From contig JAVBLM010000021.1 in the NCBI GenBank assembly GCA_031553535.1, forward strand, positions 1-64,000: a stretch of DNA of 64,000 bases. Direction: 5' to 3'. The position numbers and the translations under genes are program-made. Positions 44,501 through 53,000 of the stretch are shown piece by piece (position 1 is the stretch's first letter; each line of letters begins with the position of its first letter). This stretch comes from JAIROC01 sp031553535. GTDB taxonomy: Bacteria; Bacteroidota; Bacteroidia; Bacteroidales; WCHB1-69. The notes under the pieces are model-generated. The model worked only from the letters and a program-made list of their open reading frames with translations, made no database searches and was not told where the DNA came from.

Positions 44501-47500
44501 ACGTCCAACTGAGTTGTACATCGGTGATAGTAGTCGTTCCCGTATTAAGCAATACAATTCTGATTGAATCTTCTTCTCCTGCAATTGATCCTTCCCGTAA
44601 GCCAAGAATATCTACCACCATAGCACCTTCGGTAGCTGCAATTCCATGATAGCAACCCATCGTTGTTTTTCCTGAGCGGGGATTCCTTTCTATATCATGA
44701 TTAACAGAGGGAAGTGTATCGCGTAGTAAAATTCTATAGCTTGGTATTGTTAATTTCAAATTACTGGCAGGGTTTATAAAATCAGGGAGGAAATTTATGG
44801 AATTGAAATCATGAGGTACTATTGCATTCCATGCCGCTAAATTAGTTCGTGCTCCACTTGCAGTAAATCCTATATATAATCCCGAAGAATAATAACAATT
44901 GTTATTTATACGATATTGGGCAGGGCGGACTGCCGGATTAGATTGTGTATAGATTGCATAAGCGGTTGCCTCCTGACCTCCGTTCGCTGCAAAAATATTA
45001 TGTTGTACAGTTGCATCCCATGCTGCATTATCAACAACATTCCAATGAAACGCACGGAAATTTGTTCCGCCTGTTCCTGTAAGTAAGACGGTATTGTATA
45101 CAAGTTCTGTCGAGCGTGAATATTCAAACTCTATTCCATATGTTGTACCTGCTTTTGAATTTAAATATATTTCATTGTTTGCTATAAGTGCATTATCTAT
45201 AGAAGAAAAATACATCCCTTTTAAAGTACCTGTAATAGCGGAATTATTTGAAGAAATCCGGTTTCTCGTGATATTGCCTGCCTGGTCGACAGAAGCCGAA
45301 AAGCTATAGGCTGTTTGCCTATGTAACCCTGTCCAGGTTGTTCCTGTAAATGAACCGGGAGCAATCTGATTATCGGAGATACTTAGACCCTTTGAATTTT
45401 CCACATATATTCCATAACGGAAGGAATTTGAAATAGTATTACTATCTACAATTAGATTTGTTCCGTATACAGAAGATGATCCACCGATGAGAGATATTCC
45501 TGCATATCCGCCTTCTATAGTGTTGTTAATAATCGAAATGCTCTTTGCAGGATCGGTTGTTGCTGCTTTGTATATTCCGCAACTGGTCGCTACCGCTGTT
45601 ACAGCTCTGGCTTTTATTTTACAGTCTCTAATTGTAATATTAGAACATCCTGTTCCGAACTGGATGCCATGTGAACTGGAAGCGGTTGTATCAATAGTAA
45701 TATTTCTGAATGTAATATTCTTTACATTAGTCAATAATATGCCAGGTCCTGAACCCGGTCGTAATATAACACTATCCCTATTTTCTTTTTCAGATGTTAT
45801 TATTAATTTATGAGGACTCATAATATCCCCGAAATTAGAAAATGCCCAATTCCCGTATGTTCCACTTGGAATTTGTAAAATGATGTCATCATTTACACCA
45901 CATTCATTTGCGACAAAAAAGACTTCTTCAAATGTGTTAAAATCTTTTCCGGTTCCGACAACATATTTTCCGCCTAATCTTCCGCCACAACCGTATAAGC
46001 GAACCTGTAAGGTATCATCGGAAACAACTGGGTCTATTATACCGTTCGGCATTGATATCCAAACAAGCAAAGTATCGCGTTTACCTCCATCCGGAGTAAA
46101 ATAACCAATCGTATCCTGGGAAACAAAACCCCAAGGTAAATTTCCTTTCCATTTATAGGCGTTAATATTTTTTCCGTTGACAGACCAATAGATAATTGCA
46201 GAATCCAAATTCAGGTTTCCCTCATTTCGGAGAGTAACAACAATAGGATTTGGAGCGCTTGTAGATATAGTCTTAAATGTAGGATTGTCGATGGATACTA
46301 ATGAGGCAGAGTTATTGGCATTATTAACATCTTTCAAACGAAAACGAACATCGGGACGTTGATATGTTAATGTTCCATTTTCGGTTACCGGGAAATTAGG
46401 ATCCAAATATCTGTACAATGTTTGATATTGGGTTGTTGTAGTATGATCCCATACAGATGAACCTGCATAATCAACCGCATGTCTCGACTCCCAATAAACT
46501 AATAAATTTTTATTTGGAGGAAGGAAAAACGGATTATCAAATACAACGGAAACCAAGCCTGCTGCTGAAATATTTATATTTCCCGCCCAAACCTGAGTCG
46601 CACCGTCATTAGCCGGATCAACGTATGCATGAGCAGTTAATGCATTATCATCAACTGCCTTTATCCAACAAGCTTGATTTGTTAGTATAGGTGTTCGCGT
46701 ACTGGGAGTTTTCAAATTCCATGCTAATTCTGTTATCAACCCTCCTGCACCATTTGGTTCTATTTCTGTTGCCCTATATAGTTGTTGTGACCAACTATAT
46801 TTATAATACATTGCTATTGGAGCAAAACCATTTGCCCCTTCTTTTGTTCCAATGGCTACATATCCTGTTTGTCCCGAGCTTGTATCTTTTTTGATAGTAT
46901 ATCCGGATGTAGCATAAGCACTATTACCAAAAGTGTCTATCCCATTTATAGAATAAAGAATTTCAGTACCCAAGACAAATGAAGGAATAACAGTCCGCCA
47001 TAAAGAATCGCCTGAAATGGATCCCATTAATAAAGAGTCTGTTTTAATAACCATTCCATTATTTATCGCAGTATATTTTAACCAGGGTTTTTTAATCGGA
47101 GCGGAAGTGGTACTTGCTACTATTGCATTAATGGTAAAGGGGCCTGTATTATAAACGGCATCTTTTTGTATGGGATGAATAAATTTTACAATAGGGGGAC
47201 TCAAGGTAGAAGATGCTGCTTTAATTTCTAAATTATCCAGCAACCATCCATAGGAAATATTTGTACCAAGGGTATTTCCACGGGTTAAAATGAAACGAAA
47301 TTGCACAATTTCACCTCCAACAGAATCACTCAGATCAAATATTTCTTCTTTCCACCAGGATTGCTTGGGTTGTGCTGTACTGTCATTGGGCTCCCACTCT
47401 GAATAACTTTTGGAATTAAATCCTAAAGTAAGGCGATAACTTATATTTCCTTTGTATGCACTAGCCCATAGAGGTTTCCAATCCCGCATGACACCGGCTC

Positions 47501-47828
47501 CTTTACTTGTTCGGTATTCGATACGTGCGATATCTTGCGGGGAAATTTTACATATATGGCTAAACCGGAACTGTACGTGATTGTAAAGGGTGAAATCATA
47601 AGTTTGAGTTGTTAAAATAACGGAATCTCCCATCATGTTAGGAACCATAGCCCAATAAGAATTGGGAGCGCTATAGGAATAGACACTATTGGTTTGCCAC
47701 GAATTAGGGGGCTGTTGGGTAAATGCTACCGAACCGTCAAAATTCTCCGTTATAAGCATCGGAGACTGAGACATTGCCTGTTGCATAAAAAGAAAAATTC
47801 CAAATAGGAAAAATAAATACCTTTTCAT
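38529..47828 (-). CDS. giant T9SS-exported beta-helix surface protein 1 (3 modules)
   Basis: The protein has 3,099 residues from the ATG at 47828; the frame extends upstream to 47900, but only this start gives a proper signal peptide (MKRYLFFLFGIFLFMQQAMS). Residues about 25-200 are a jelly-roll domain (FDGS...W...KISPQDIARIEYR), then an Ig-like and a CARDB-like domain. Three modules of about 560 residues begin near residues 624, 1185 and 1745. Each opens with a Y-(V/I)-G-G-FEDL-AI--L--CG motif, continues into parallel beta-helix (PbH1) repeats (HGIQ...C-NI-I-NC-I), and ends with a short linker (N-TTMGCYE) and CARDB-like Ig domain. The tail holds further Ig/CARDB domains and a Por secretion motif (MEQNIPNPASYNTSIRYSIPS to TRTMTIKR). 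It is probably a surface adhesin or glycan-binding filament. Its likely regulator lies directly upstream. Confidence 0.9.
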   Translation of the reverse strand: MKRYLFFLFGIFLFMQQAMSQSPMLITENFDGSVAFTQQPPNSWQTNSVYSYSAPNSYWAMVPNMMGDSVILTTQTYDFTLYNHVQFRFSHICKISPQDIARIEYRTSKGAGVMRDWKPLWASAYKGNISYRLTLGFNSKSYSEWEPNDSTAQPKQSWWKEEIFDLSDSVGGEIVQFRFILTRGNTLGTNISYGWLLDNLEIKAASSTLSPPIVKFIHPIQKDAVYNTGPFTINAIVASTTSAPIKKPWLKYTAINNGMVIKTDSLLMGSISGDSLWRTVIPSFVLGTEILYSINGIDTFGNSAYATSGYTIKKDTSSGQTGYVAIGTKEGANGFAPIAMYYKYSWSQQLYRATEIEPNGAGGLITELAWNLKTPSTRTPILTNQACWIKAVDDNALTAHAYVDPANDGATQVWAGNINISAAGLVSVVFDNPFFLPPNKNLLVYWESRHAVDYAGSSVWDHTTTTQYQTLYRYLDPNFPVTENGTLTYQRPDVRFRLKDVNNANNSASLVSIDNPTFKTISTSAPNPIVVTLRNEGNLNLDSAIIYWSVNGKNINAYKWKGNLPWGFVSQDTIGYFTPDGGKRDTLLVWISMPNGIIDPVVSDDTLQVRLYGCGGRLGGKYVVGTGKDFNTFEEVFFVANECGVNDDIILQIPSGTYGNWAFSNFGDIMSPHKLIITSEKENRDSVILRPGSGPGILLTNVKNITFRNITIDTTASSSHGIQFGTGCSNITIRDCKIKARAVTAVATSCGIYKAATTDPAKSISIINNTIEGGYAGISLIGGSSSVYGTNLIVDSNTISNSFRYGIYVENSKGLSISDNQIAPGSFTGTTWTGLHRQTAYSFSASVDQAGNITRNRISSNNSAITGTLKGMYFSSIDNALIANNEIYLNSKAGTTYGIEFEYSRSTELVYNTVLLTGTGGTNFRAFHWNVVDNAAWDATVQHNIFAANGGQEATAYAIYTQSNPAVRPAQYRINNNCYYSSGLYIGFTASGARTNLAAWNAIVPHDFNSINFLPDFINPASNLKLTIPSYRILLRDTLPSVNHDIERNPRSGKTTMGCYHGIAATEGAMVVDILGLREGSIAGEEDSIRIVLLNTGTTTITDVQLSWTYTNGTTQTINRTTSIAKGKLDTIGLGKLTYPSSPITVKAWIDNLNSGTLTDLYHNDDTISSYINICDAPLSGPYVIGTGEDFEDLPQAIDRLKICGASDDVIFEFPDGTYNTNWIFYDLEAIAGDYQLTITSQSRNRGAVTIQPASNAVILLLNTSNIRFEHITINATTSGANGIQIADRCTNIVVNNCNILLPANSASSAQYGAIYKGTGADKVNGIRITNCLLNGGYYGVYINGSALNSTDIVIDNNIISNQYLSSIRLNYALANSISSNIISSRTTGNTDASWKGIFMNYSNGNILNNRIYQEYASISQPSGIFMDNYHNNDASKMIPGLIANNEIIIKGSNTSVFQQYAGILSLSSRVRILHNSIHAKGAGIVKGIFLHNNDLFTEVKNNNIVVDSATSFPIFLLTGAFDDLTGTYCDINSNNYYSPKYIGYINRKTIPQIPDFATWKQTVTMDSASVSVNPNFINIASNLKLSDSTGLTCAPLSLVEKDIEKMYRMKESTTMGCYEAIPPYNGNIKLVEIIGLQSGFRAGETDSVKVVVANTGSTAITDIDFGWVFNNSQQSPVSRPVSINRGETDTVFLANITYPANPFTLTLWAEELNSGGLTDQDPQDDTLTTFIYVCDTLFNGSYTIGQGGDFDDLEKAINAFKVCGVNGNIEFQYLNGTYDQTLILANINIPYTVTITSQSKNRNNVIFKPVSDAAITLENVSKIVFDEVTIDATAGVHGIRLFDKCANIAVNNCSILLDSVSPAQWNAIDKPMQTTVVNDLRITNNFIQGGFAGVSLYGNSTNVTIDSNIFLNQCYYGINVNATRCNSISYNTILSRTINVSEYWYAINIYRSNVPVVTNNKIRQRNTTFSYANGINYYNYASTIAANGLIANNEIIVYLNDAYRAAIQVDNVDARILHNSIYVGGTAAAKGIEIKNMTNYPVEVKNNNIVTTSSTSYPLYFTGFSSLWNINSNNYSAPQYIGYSGDTINDMNAWKRSVTTDIASTTIAPVFVDMNTGLKLMNAFSFRCPLLAAVTTDINGDIRQNTTTMGAYTLNVHDTSYVELYIYNWQDETILNKKHPVEVNLTNASRIPVTSVTFDWMVNGSLQPQRQWVAPNSLDIYEDINIPVDFFTVAQNNNNVKVWVSKINNAPYSGDTISVSCHIVPLAEFVAPFVQDTLNALTFDVYIDLFENSGAGITAPKLDLTTIIDGKIILHSTINMVRDHNSIWKATVPQQYYNSNVIYSATIADTIGNSIVLTDSTFLQYKAGSPSFEPYKGYNLSLINMTEPTHVSLECSPDYTALKVVVANLGENDYNFATNKVTIHVQITGAVDLYTNTVLYKGQLRSKGTDTIEVIKSLSIIEPGHYDIKIWLDDNIDNIPYDDTFAVRYTSGRLNLPIDVNFSTGRIPSEFFVESNSPYTWEVINQGSGKDTAVRPVYGTGMIAFQGTTGAMATLSTRQLALYKTIQPKVGFWYFHDTVKTTDYMDVRITMDGGSSYTKLLSLTKYNPVYGWKYYEADLSSYTTIDGACTSIIFEAMEKSPNNSVTQYIDRILITSGQNLEMTEIVVPALTPCDLKGKGLKVTLTNTTSQTVDFSTNPMEIHVKISGAVTKTIVYPLTGTMEGLEVKTIDVASGFDFSSRGTYNIVAYISSSLADYNRNDDTTKTTVTVNPALSMNIHPISGGSSSCIAAESRITQIITLQNTGNMELSGIKLQMRIIADNLPDILINETLPSSIPAGGVIEYPFTSSYIAPWAANYQVQVTAYLDCDFTLLNVNTAINECVDIHDLSISRCNNSFPAIDHVGDAVTIDVSIMNRSDAERFTDVKITMIVKDSKGIEKMKCMETTVPIEASRTINHSFATEYTVPEDSVYFVILFISDANNNPLDSYHHNDTLIIKRTTNYTDVGIEDIDNLNVSMEQNIPNPASYNTSIRYSIPSDGQVSFTIYTANGQLVYNKPVGNELMGVHTIEINTSGFASGTYFYTMEFNGQRITRTMTIKR

Positions 47829-47886
47829 ATTAAACTTAGTTTTGATTAAATAATAAATGCTTTTCATAATGAATAAATTTTGAACA

Positions 47887-47894
47887 CAAAAATA
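47887..47894 (-). promoter_or_regulatory. -7 element of giant gene 1 (TATTTTTG)
   Basis: On the minus strand TATTTTTG lies 58 bases before the ATG at 47828 and 32 bases downstream of the GWGAC array at 47927-47962. The identical octamer occupies the same relative place before giant gene 2. Confidence 0.55.
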
Positions 47895-47926
47895 CAACAA
47901 TAAGAAAATCGGATAAAACTATTTCC

Positions 47927-47962
47927 GTGACAAAATGTGACCTTTTTATGACAAAATGTGAC
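47927..47962. promoter_or_regulatory. four phased GTGAC half-sites upstream of giant gene 1 (putative operator)
   Basis: GTGAC at 47927, GTGAC at 47937, ATGAC at 47948 and GTGAC at 47958 give steps of 10, 11 and 10 bases. They form two direct copies of TGACAAAATGTGACC 21 bases apart. The sites sit 32 bases upstream of the -7 element and would lie on one face of the helix. The same four-site layout precedes giant gene 2. Binding by the adjacent HTH regulator is inference. Confidence 0.6.
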
Positions 47963-47998
47963 CTTTCAAGAAAGATATTTTGTGTTAATACCTTTTAA

Positions 47999-49684
47999 TC
48001 ACTTGTGGAGGGATGATTTTATTGTGTTTAATAGATAATCATATAAATCGGTTGTTTCTATATTCATCTTTTTCGCAAGCCGTTCTTTTCTTTTCCTATA
48101 TGTGTCGGATGTAATATTTAATAGATGGGCTATTTTTTTTGTATCTAAGTAAAGGTATATATAGGATAGTAAACGTATATCATCAGCATTCAAATTAGGA
48201 TGCTCACCTTTCAATAAGGAAAAGAGGGTAGGGTTGATTTGCTGGAAATCTACCACGAAATTATCTAATTCTGCCGAATCTTTTAATTGTATCTTTAGTT
48301 TCCGGATCATGGATGCTACTATTGGGTTTTCACTGTAATCGGGAATTTCAGACAAAGTACTGATAATTTCTTTAATTAATTTATTCCTGTTTGACTGAAA
48401 TAATGCTTTTGCTACAAGTTGATTATTTTTCAGTTCTATTTCATTGCTTAACCGCTCTTGTTCCAGCAAAGTAAAGGTTTCCTGTTCTTTTAGTTGTTGC
48501 TCAAGCAATAATTTATCATTTTTCTCTTCTTTCAGTTCAAGTTCGATAATTTTTTGTTTATTCTCTGTTATTATTTTCCGTTGTTTATTCCTGATGGATT
48601 GAACCCGCAATAACCAAAAAAGAGTAATGGTAAGGATAAAAATAGATAAGATTATCACAATAAAAAGGAGTCGCTCCGACCTTTGCTTTGCCTTGTTTTC
48701 TACTAATTCTTTTTCGGTATTTAACAGATCAAATCGAGTTTGATTATTGAGGGTTTGGGCTCTGTCGTTTAACTTTACCAAAGAATCTTTTGCACAGACC
48801 ATAGAATCAAGATATTGCAATGACAATAAATAAGAATTGTTTTCTTTATATACATTAGATAATTGTTGGTATAAGGGAATTTTTATTAAAAGACTGGATG
48901 TTTTATTTAAACCATCCTTTGCATAGTGAATAGATTTCGGAATATCTTTTTTCCCTTGATATACTTTGGATAAAGTCAATAAACACTCTGCTATAGGATC
49001 GTTATATTTTTTATGAGAGTGCGTTTCCAATATTTCCAAAAGTAATTTTTCTGCTTCCGCATATTTTTTCTTTAAGTATAGGTTTCTCCCTTTTTCATGA
49101 TGCGTGTTGATCCAGGAAATGGTATCATTTGGACGATATTTGAAACTAGTGATTGCCAGATCTAAATATTTTTCTGCTAAATCCAGATCACCTGTTTCAT
49201 TAGCAAGAAAGCCTAAGTTTCCCGCAAATTTTCCCATCCTTGCACTATCATTAAGCAGTACTGCCCCTTCGTATGCTTTTCCAATATATTCTTTGGCTTT
49301 CTCTATTTCATCAGTAGCATAATATATATGTGATATGTTGTTTAAAATTCGTATTTCCTGTAGCTTGTCTGAAGTTTGTATTGCTAATTTATAACTTTCT
49401 ATAAAGTATTCTAATGATTTGTCATAATTTAAGATCATCGCATACATTAACCCGATATTATGAAGTGTCCTCAATTGAAGATCTGTCCAATTATTATTTT
49501 CAATAACAGGTTTTATTTCCAATAAGATTTCAAGGGATTTTACATAATTCTCGTTTATCCGTTCAATTTCAGCTAATCGTAGTTGTTCTTCGCAATAGGA
49601 TCGGGTATTTCCAAAACCAATAGTATAAGTACATATAATAAGTGAAAAGAACAAGATAAATTTATAAAAGAGAGTGAATTTCAT
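47999..49684 (-). CDS. membrane-spanning TPR/HTH transcriptional regulator 1
   Basis: The 561-residue one-component regulator has a signal-like N-terminus (FILFFSLIICTYTIGFG), about six TPR motifs predicted in the periplasm (residues about 35-300, for example EIERINENYVKSLEILLEI and EKAKEYIGKAYEGAVLLND), one transmembrane helix (about 338-362, LLFIVIILSIFILTITLFWLL), a cytoplasmic coiled coil (about 365-430, KLLLEQQLKEQETF) and a C-terminal LuxR-like HTH (about 490-550, DDIRLLSYIYLYLDTKKIAHLLNITSDTYRKRKERLAKKM). It lies 170 bases upstream of giant gene 1 on the same strand and has its own -7 element. It probably senses an envelope signal through the TPRs and controls the giant gene. Confidence 0.82.
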   Translation of the reverse strand: MKFTLFYKFILFFSLIICTYTIGFGNTRSYCEEQLRLAEIERINENYVKSLEILLEIKPVIENNNWTDLQLRTLHNIGLMYAMILNYDKSLEYFIESYKLAIQTSDKLQEIRILNNISHIYYATDEIEKAKEYIGKAYEGAVLLNDSARMGKFAGNLGFLANETGDLDLAEKYLDLAITSFKYRPNDTISWINTHHEKGRNLYLKKKYAEAEKLLLEILETHSHKKYNDPIAECLLTLSKVYQGKKDIPKSIHYAKDGLNKTSSLLIKIPLYQQLSNVYKENNSYLLSLQYLDSMVCAKDSLVKLNDRAQTLNNQTRFDLLNTEKELVENKAKQRSERLLFIVIILSIFILTITLFWLLRVQSIRNKQRKIITENKQKIIELELKEEKNDKLLLEQQLKEQETFTLLEQERLSNEIELKNNQLVAKALFQSNRNKLIKEIISTLSEIPDYSENPIVASMIRKLKIQLKDSAELDNFVVDFQQINPTLFSLLKGEHPNLNADDIRLLSYIYLYLDTKKIAHLLNITSDTYRKRKERLAKKMNIETTDLYDYLLNTIKSSLHK

Positions 49685-49712
49685 ATAATAACCGGTTTAA
49701 TAAAACAGAGTG

Positions 49713-49720
49713 CAAATATA
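49713..49720 (-). promoter_or_regulatory. -7 element of regulator 1 (TATATTTG)
   Basis: On the minus strand TATATTTG ends 28 bases before the regulator ATG at 49684. It shows that the regulator can be transcribed independently of giant gene 2, whose terminator is at 49971-49996. Confidence 0.5.
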
Positions 49721-49780
49721 TGGAAAAATATAAAATACTTACAGGTTAATAAGAAGATAATTATCAACTTGCATTATTTG

Positions 49781-49960
49781 AAATTGCCAAAAGTTAAAGG
49801 AATAAGAAGTTAGTTACTTTAAGATATTAAGATGTTAAGCTTTTAAGTTATTAAATGATGGCAATATATTGGCCGATAGTATTATTGCAAGGCACAAAGT
49901 ACCCGGATGCGAAGCAAGTGAGAGCATCAAACGCAGTGAGATAATCCTTGTCATTGATAT
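49781..49960. repeat. degenerate copy of the dispersed repeat family
   Basis: GAAATTGCCAAAAGTTAAAG at the left resembles the family's terminal repeat. GATGGCAATATATTGGCCGA and TATTATTGCAAGGCACAAAG, then AGCATCAAACGCAGTGAGAT, align with the core of the GIY-YIG element. It lies between the giant 2 terminator and regulator 1. No right-hand terminal repeat is visible. Confidence 0.5.
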
Positions 49961-49970
49961 CGGAAGTAAC

Positions 49971-49996
49971 AAAAAAAGGCTGCCGGGGAGGCAGCC
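49971..49996 (-). terminator. intrinsic terminator of giant gene 2
   Basis: The hairpin GGCTGCCGGGGAGGCAGCC (49978-49996) is followed on the minus strand by seven T residues. It is identical to the giant gene 1 terminator. Confidence 0.9.
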
Positions 49997-50020
49997 AAAA
50001 TTTGAATTATGAAAAAGATT

Positions 50021-53000
50021 TTATCGTTTGATGCTCATTCGCTTTGTAATTCGCTGACCGTTAAATTCCATCGAATACATATAAATACCCGATGATAACG
50101 CGGAAGTATTTATTTCTATACTTTGATACCCCTGTTCCGATTGGATTACCTTATTGTACAGTATCTGACCGTTCATATTATGAATACGGAAAATAACTTC
50201 CCCGGATTGAGGAATACGATAACCTATCATTGTACTATTTGTTGATGGATTAGGGGTATTTTGGCCCATATAGAAAACAGATTGATTAATTGTTTGAGTT
50301 CCTACACCTGTGTAATCGGTTATACGTTTTGTTCGTAAAGTATCATTATGTGCATAATTATCCAGAGAGCTTCCGGTTCCATTAGTAACAAATACCGTTA
50401 TATAGTAGATGGAATCATTGGGCACAATATATTGGTTATTGAGTGTATGTTGTATTGTCTTTAATGTTCCAATGGAAGGCCCGGCCTCTGTGAATGTAGA
50501 TTTTACTTCTCCTTTGGAATCTTCTATCATAACATTAATATTTACATTTGTAAAGGATTTAACATCACTTTTGTTTTCCAAAGAAACTTCGATATTGATA
50601 TTGGATCCTACTTTATCGATTTGTTCGTTAGGTTTATCAATGTTAACGACAGCGATATCGTCTATGTCCACACATTCGGTTATAGATGCCTGATTGTTTA
50701 CAAAGGCGGAATCACAAGGTAAATAAGCAGTAGCAAATACTTGATAATTTGCATTCCATGGGATCGTATAATTATTTTTAAAATCATATACAATGGTCTT
50801 TCCGGGGGCAATGCTTTCCGATAATATTTCTTTACTTAAGAAATATAGAGAAGATCTTGCTTCTCCCGTATCAATTTGTAGAATTAACTCAATACTGGGG
50901 ATATCCATATTTCCTGTATTTTTAATTGTTACTGCTTGAGATATTAACGACCCGGCTAAGGCACAATTGGTACTTCCTCCTGATGCTCTTGAAAGTGCGA
51001 TCTCTATCTTCGGATTAATTTCAATTTTGATTGTTGTAGTATCATCCTTCCGGTTAAAATCCGATGCCAATGTACTTATATATGCTTTCATATCATAAAT
51101 TCCTTTTTTAGAAAAATCGAAATCAGAAGTAATAATAATAGTATCTGTTTTTAATCCATTCATTGTTCCACTCAAAGAATAGGTGAGTTTATCTTTGACA
51201 GTCCCATTAATATCTATATGTAATTCCATCGGGGCATTTGTAAAATCAATCTTTTGATTGGTGGTATTTGAAAGTACTACCTTTAATTCATGCTCTGTTA
51301 AATCATCGCATACCGAAAGCTCAGGCAATAATATTGTATCGAGAGAAAGGTTTTGACTTGAGGTAATGGTGATACGGTCGATATATTGGGTCACATCTCC
51401 ATCACGGGATTTCTCCATCGCTTCAAATACGAGAAATACACATTGATTTATGGCAAATGACGGTAACTCTGTAGTATATTCTTTCCATCCATAAACAGGA
51501 TTGTATTTTGTTAAGGGGAAAAGAGTTGTGTAGGTTGTACCTCCGTCTATAGTAATATTTACATCTGTATAATCATCTCCGGGAATAGTATCATGGAAGT
51601 ACCAGAAAGATAAAGAAGGATCAATGGTTCTGCTCAGATCCAATTGCCGTGTAGAAAGAATTGATGTAGCTCCCGGAGTGCCGGAGAAAGATATCATTCC
51701 CGTTCCAAATACAGGTTTGACTACTGTATCCGCTCCAATTCCCTGAGGTATGACAGTCCATTTGTTATTGGTGTTGTTTCCTGTTATGATAAAGCCCATT
51801 GGTGTTGGTGAACTGAAATCTTCATCAACAGGCAGGCCGAATTTTCCTGATATATAATTTAACGATAGCGTATCATCGTAAATAATATTATCTACAGGGC
51901 TGTCTACCCATGTTGTAATATCATATTGTCCGGCTACCATAATAGGTAATAAATTGGTTATTTCTATTGTTGTATCTTTTCCCGATTTTAGCTTCCCTGA
52001 AGTTAGAATGGTCTCTTTATAAAATGGTTCCGGACTGGTTATCTTTAAGCTTAGTTTTATTTGATCTTGAGAGAAATCATAATCGTTTTCTCCCATATTC
52101 TTTAATACTATTTTTACTGAAGCATAATCAGGGGTACAGAAAATCTCTTCAGGCATAATTTCTTCAATAGATAAAATACTCAGATTATAGCCTGAATATC
52201 TTTCCCCCAGGGGATTAAACTTGAGATAAGTAGAATCTATTAATGTAATAGTATTTCCTACAGTATCATGTATAGTCATCGAATAAATTATTTTTGCTCC
52301 ATAATATTGTTTGGGAACAGCAGCGGTCCATAACCCGTTGGAATAATATAAAGGGATGGTGTCTTTAAATACCGTATCGGAAATAATTGTCCTGATTTCC
52401 ATTTGTGGAGTAGTTATTGTTGCTCCTGATCCATCCATTATTTTTGTATAGATATTGAAGGAAAGTTGATCAATAGTATCTGCAATGAAAGGAGCTGCAA
52501 AGTTTGCTAAAGGAACATTATAACATATGGCAGTAATTGTATCACCATTATAAGGTGTATTATTAACGGAATCTATCCATACCTCGATCTTATTGGTATC
52601 TTGTGTAATAGTGAATAAATTCATCATAAAATTAATATTTTCTCCATATTCTAAAGAAGTAGAGGTGCTCCATGTATAAGGAGTTTGAGGTACATCATTT
52701 AATATCCATTTTAAAGTAAGATTATTTACAGAAATAAAGCTTTTATTTGTTACAGCTGTTTGTACTAACTGGTCCATATTTAAGACGGTTTCATTTTTCC
52801 AGTTATAATGATTAAGAACAACATTTAAAACATCAGATGCGCTAAAATTATCAAAACTATATGCTCCCATTGCTGTAATTTGCTGCCGGGAAGTTCCTTC
52901 AATATCTGTTTTGATATCAGGATGGGCAAGGCATTTGAACGGATTGTAATCAGATAGTTTTAAATTGATAGTACTATCAATGAAATCAGGAAGAATATTT

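Noticed and set aside
47829..47900. Upstream start of giant gene 1 at 47900 (and of giant gene 2 at 62587)
   Set aside because: The added 16-24 residues precede a complete signal peptide and would bury it, so the later ATG is preferred for both genes.
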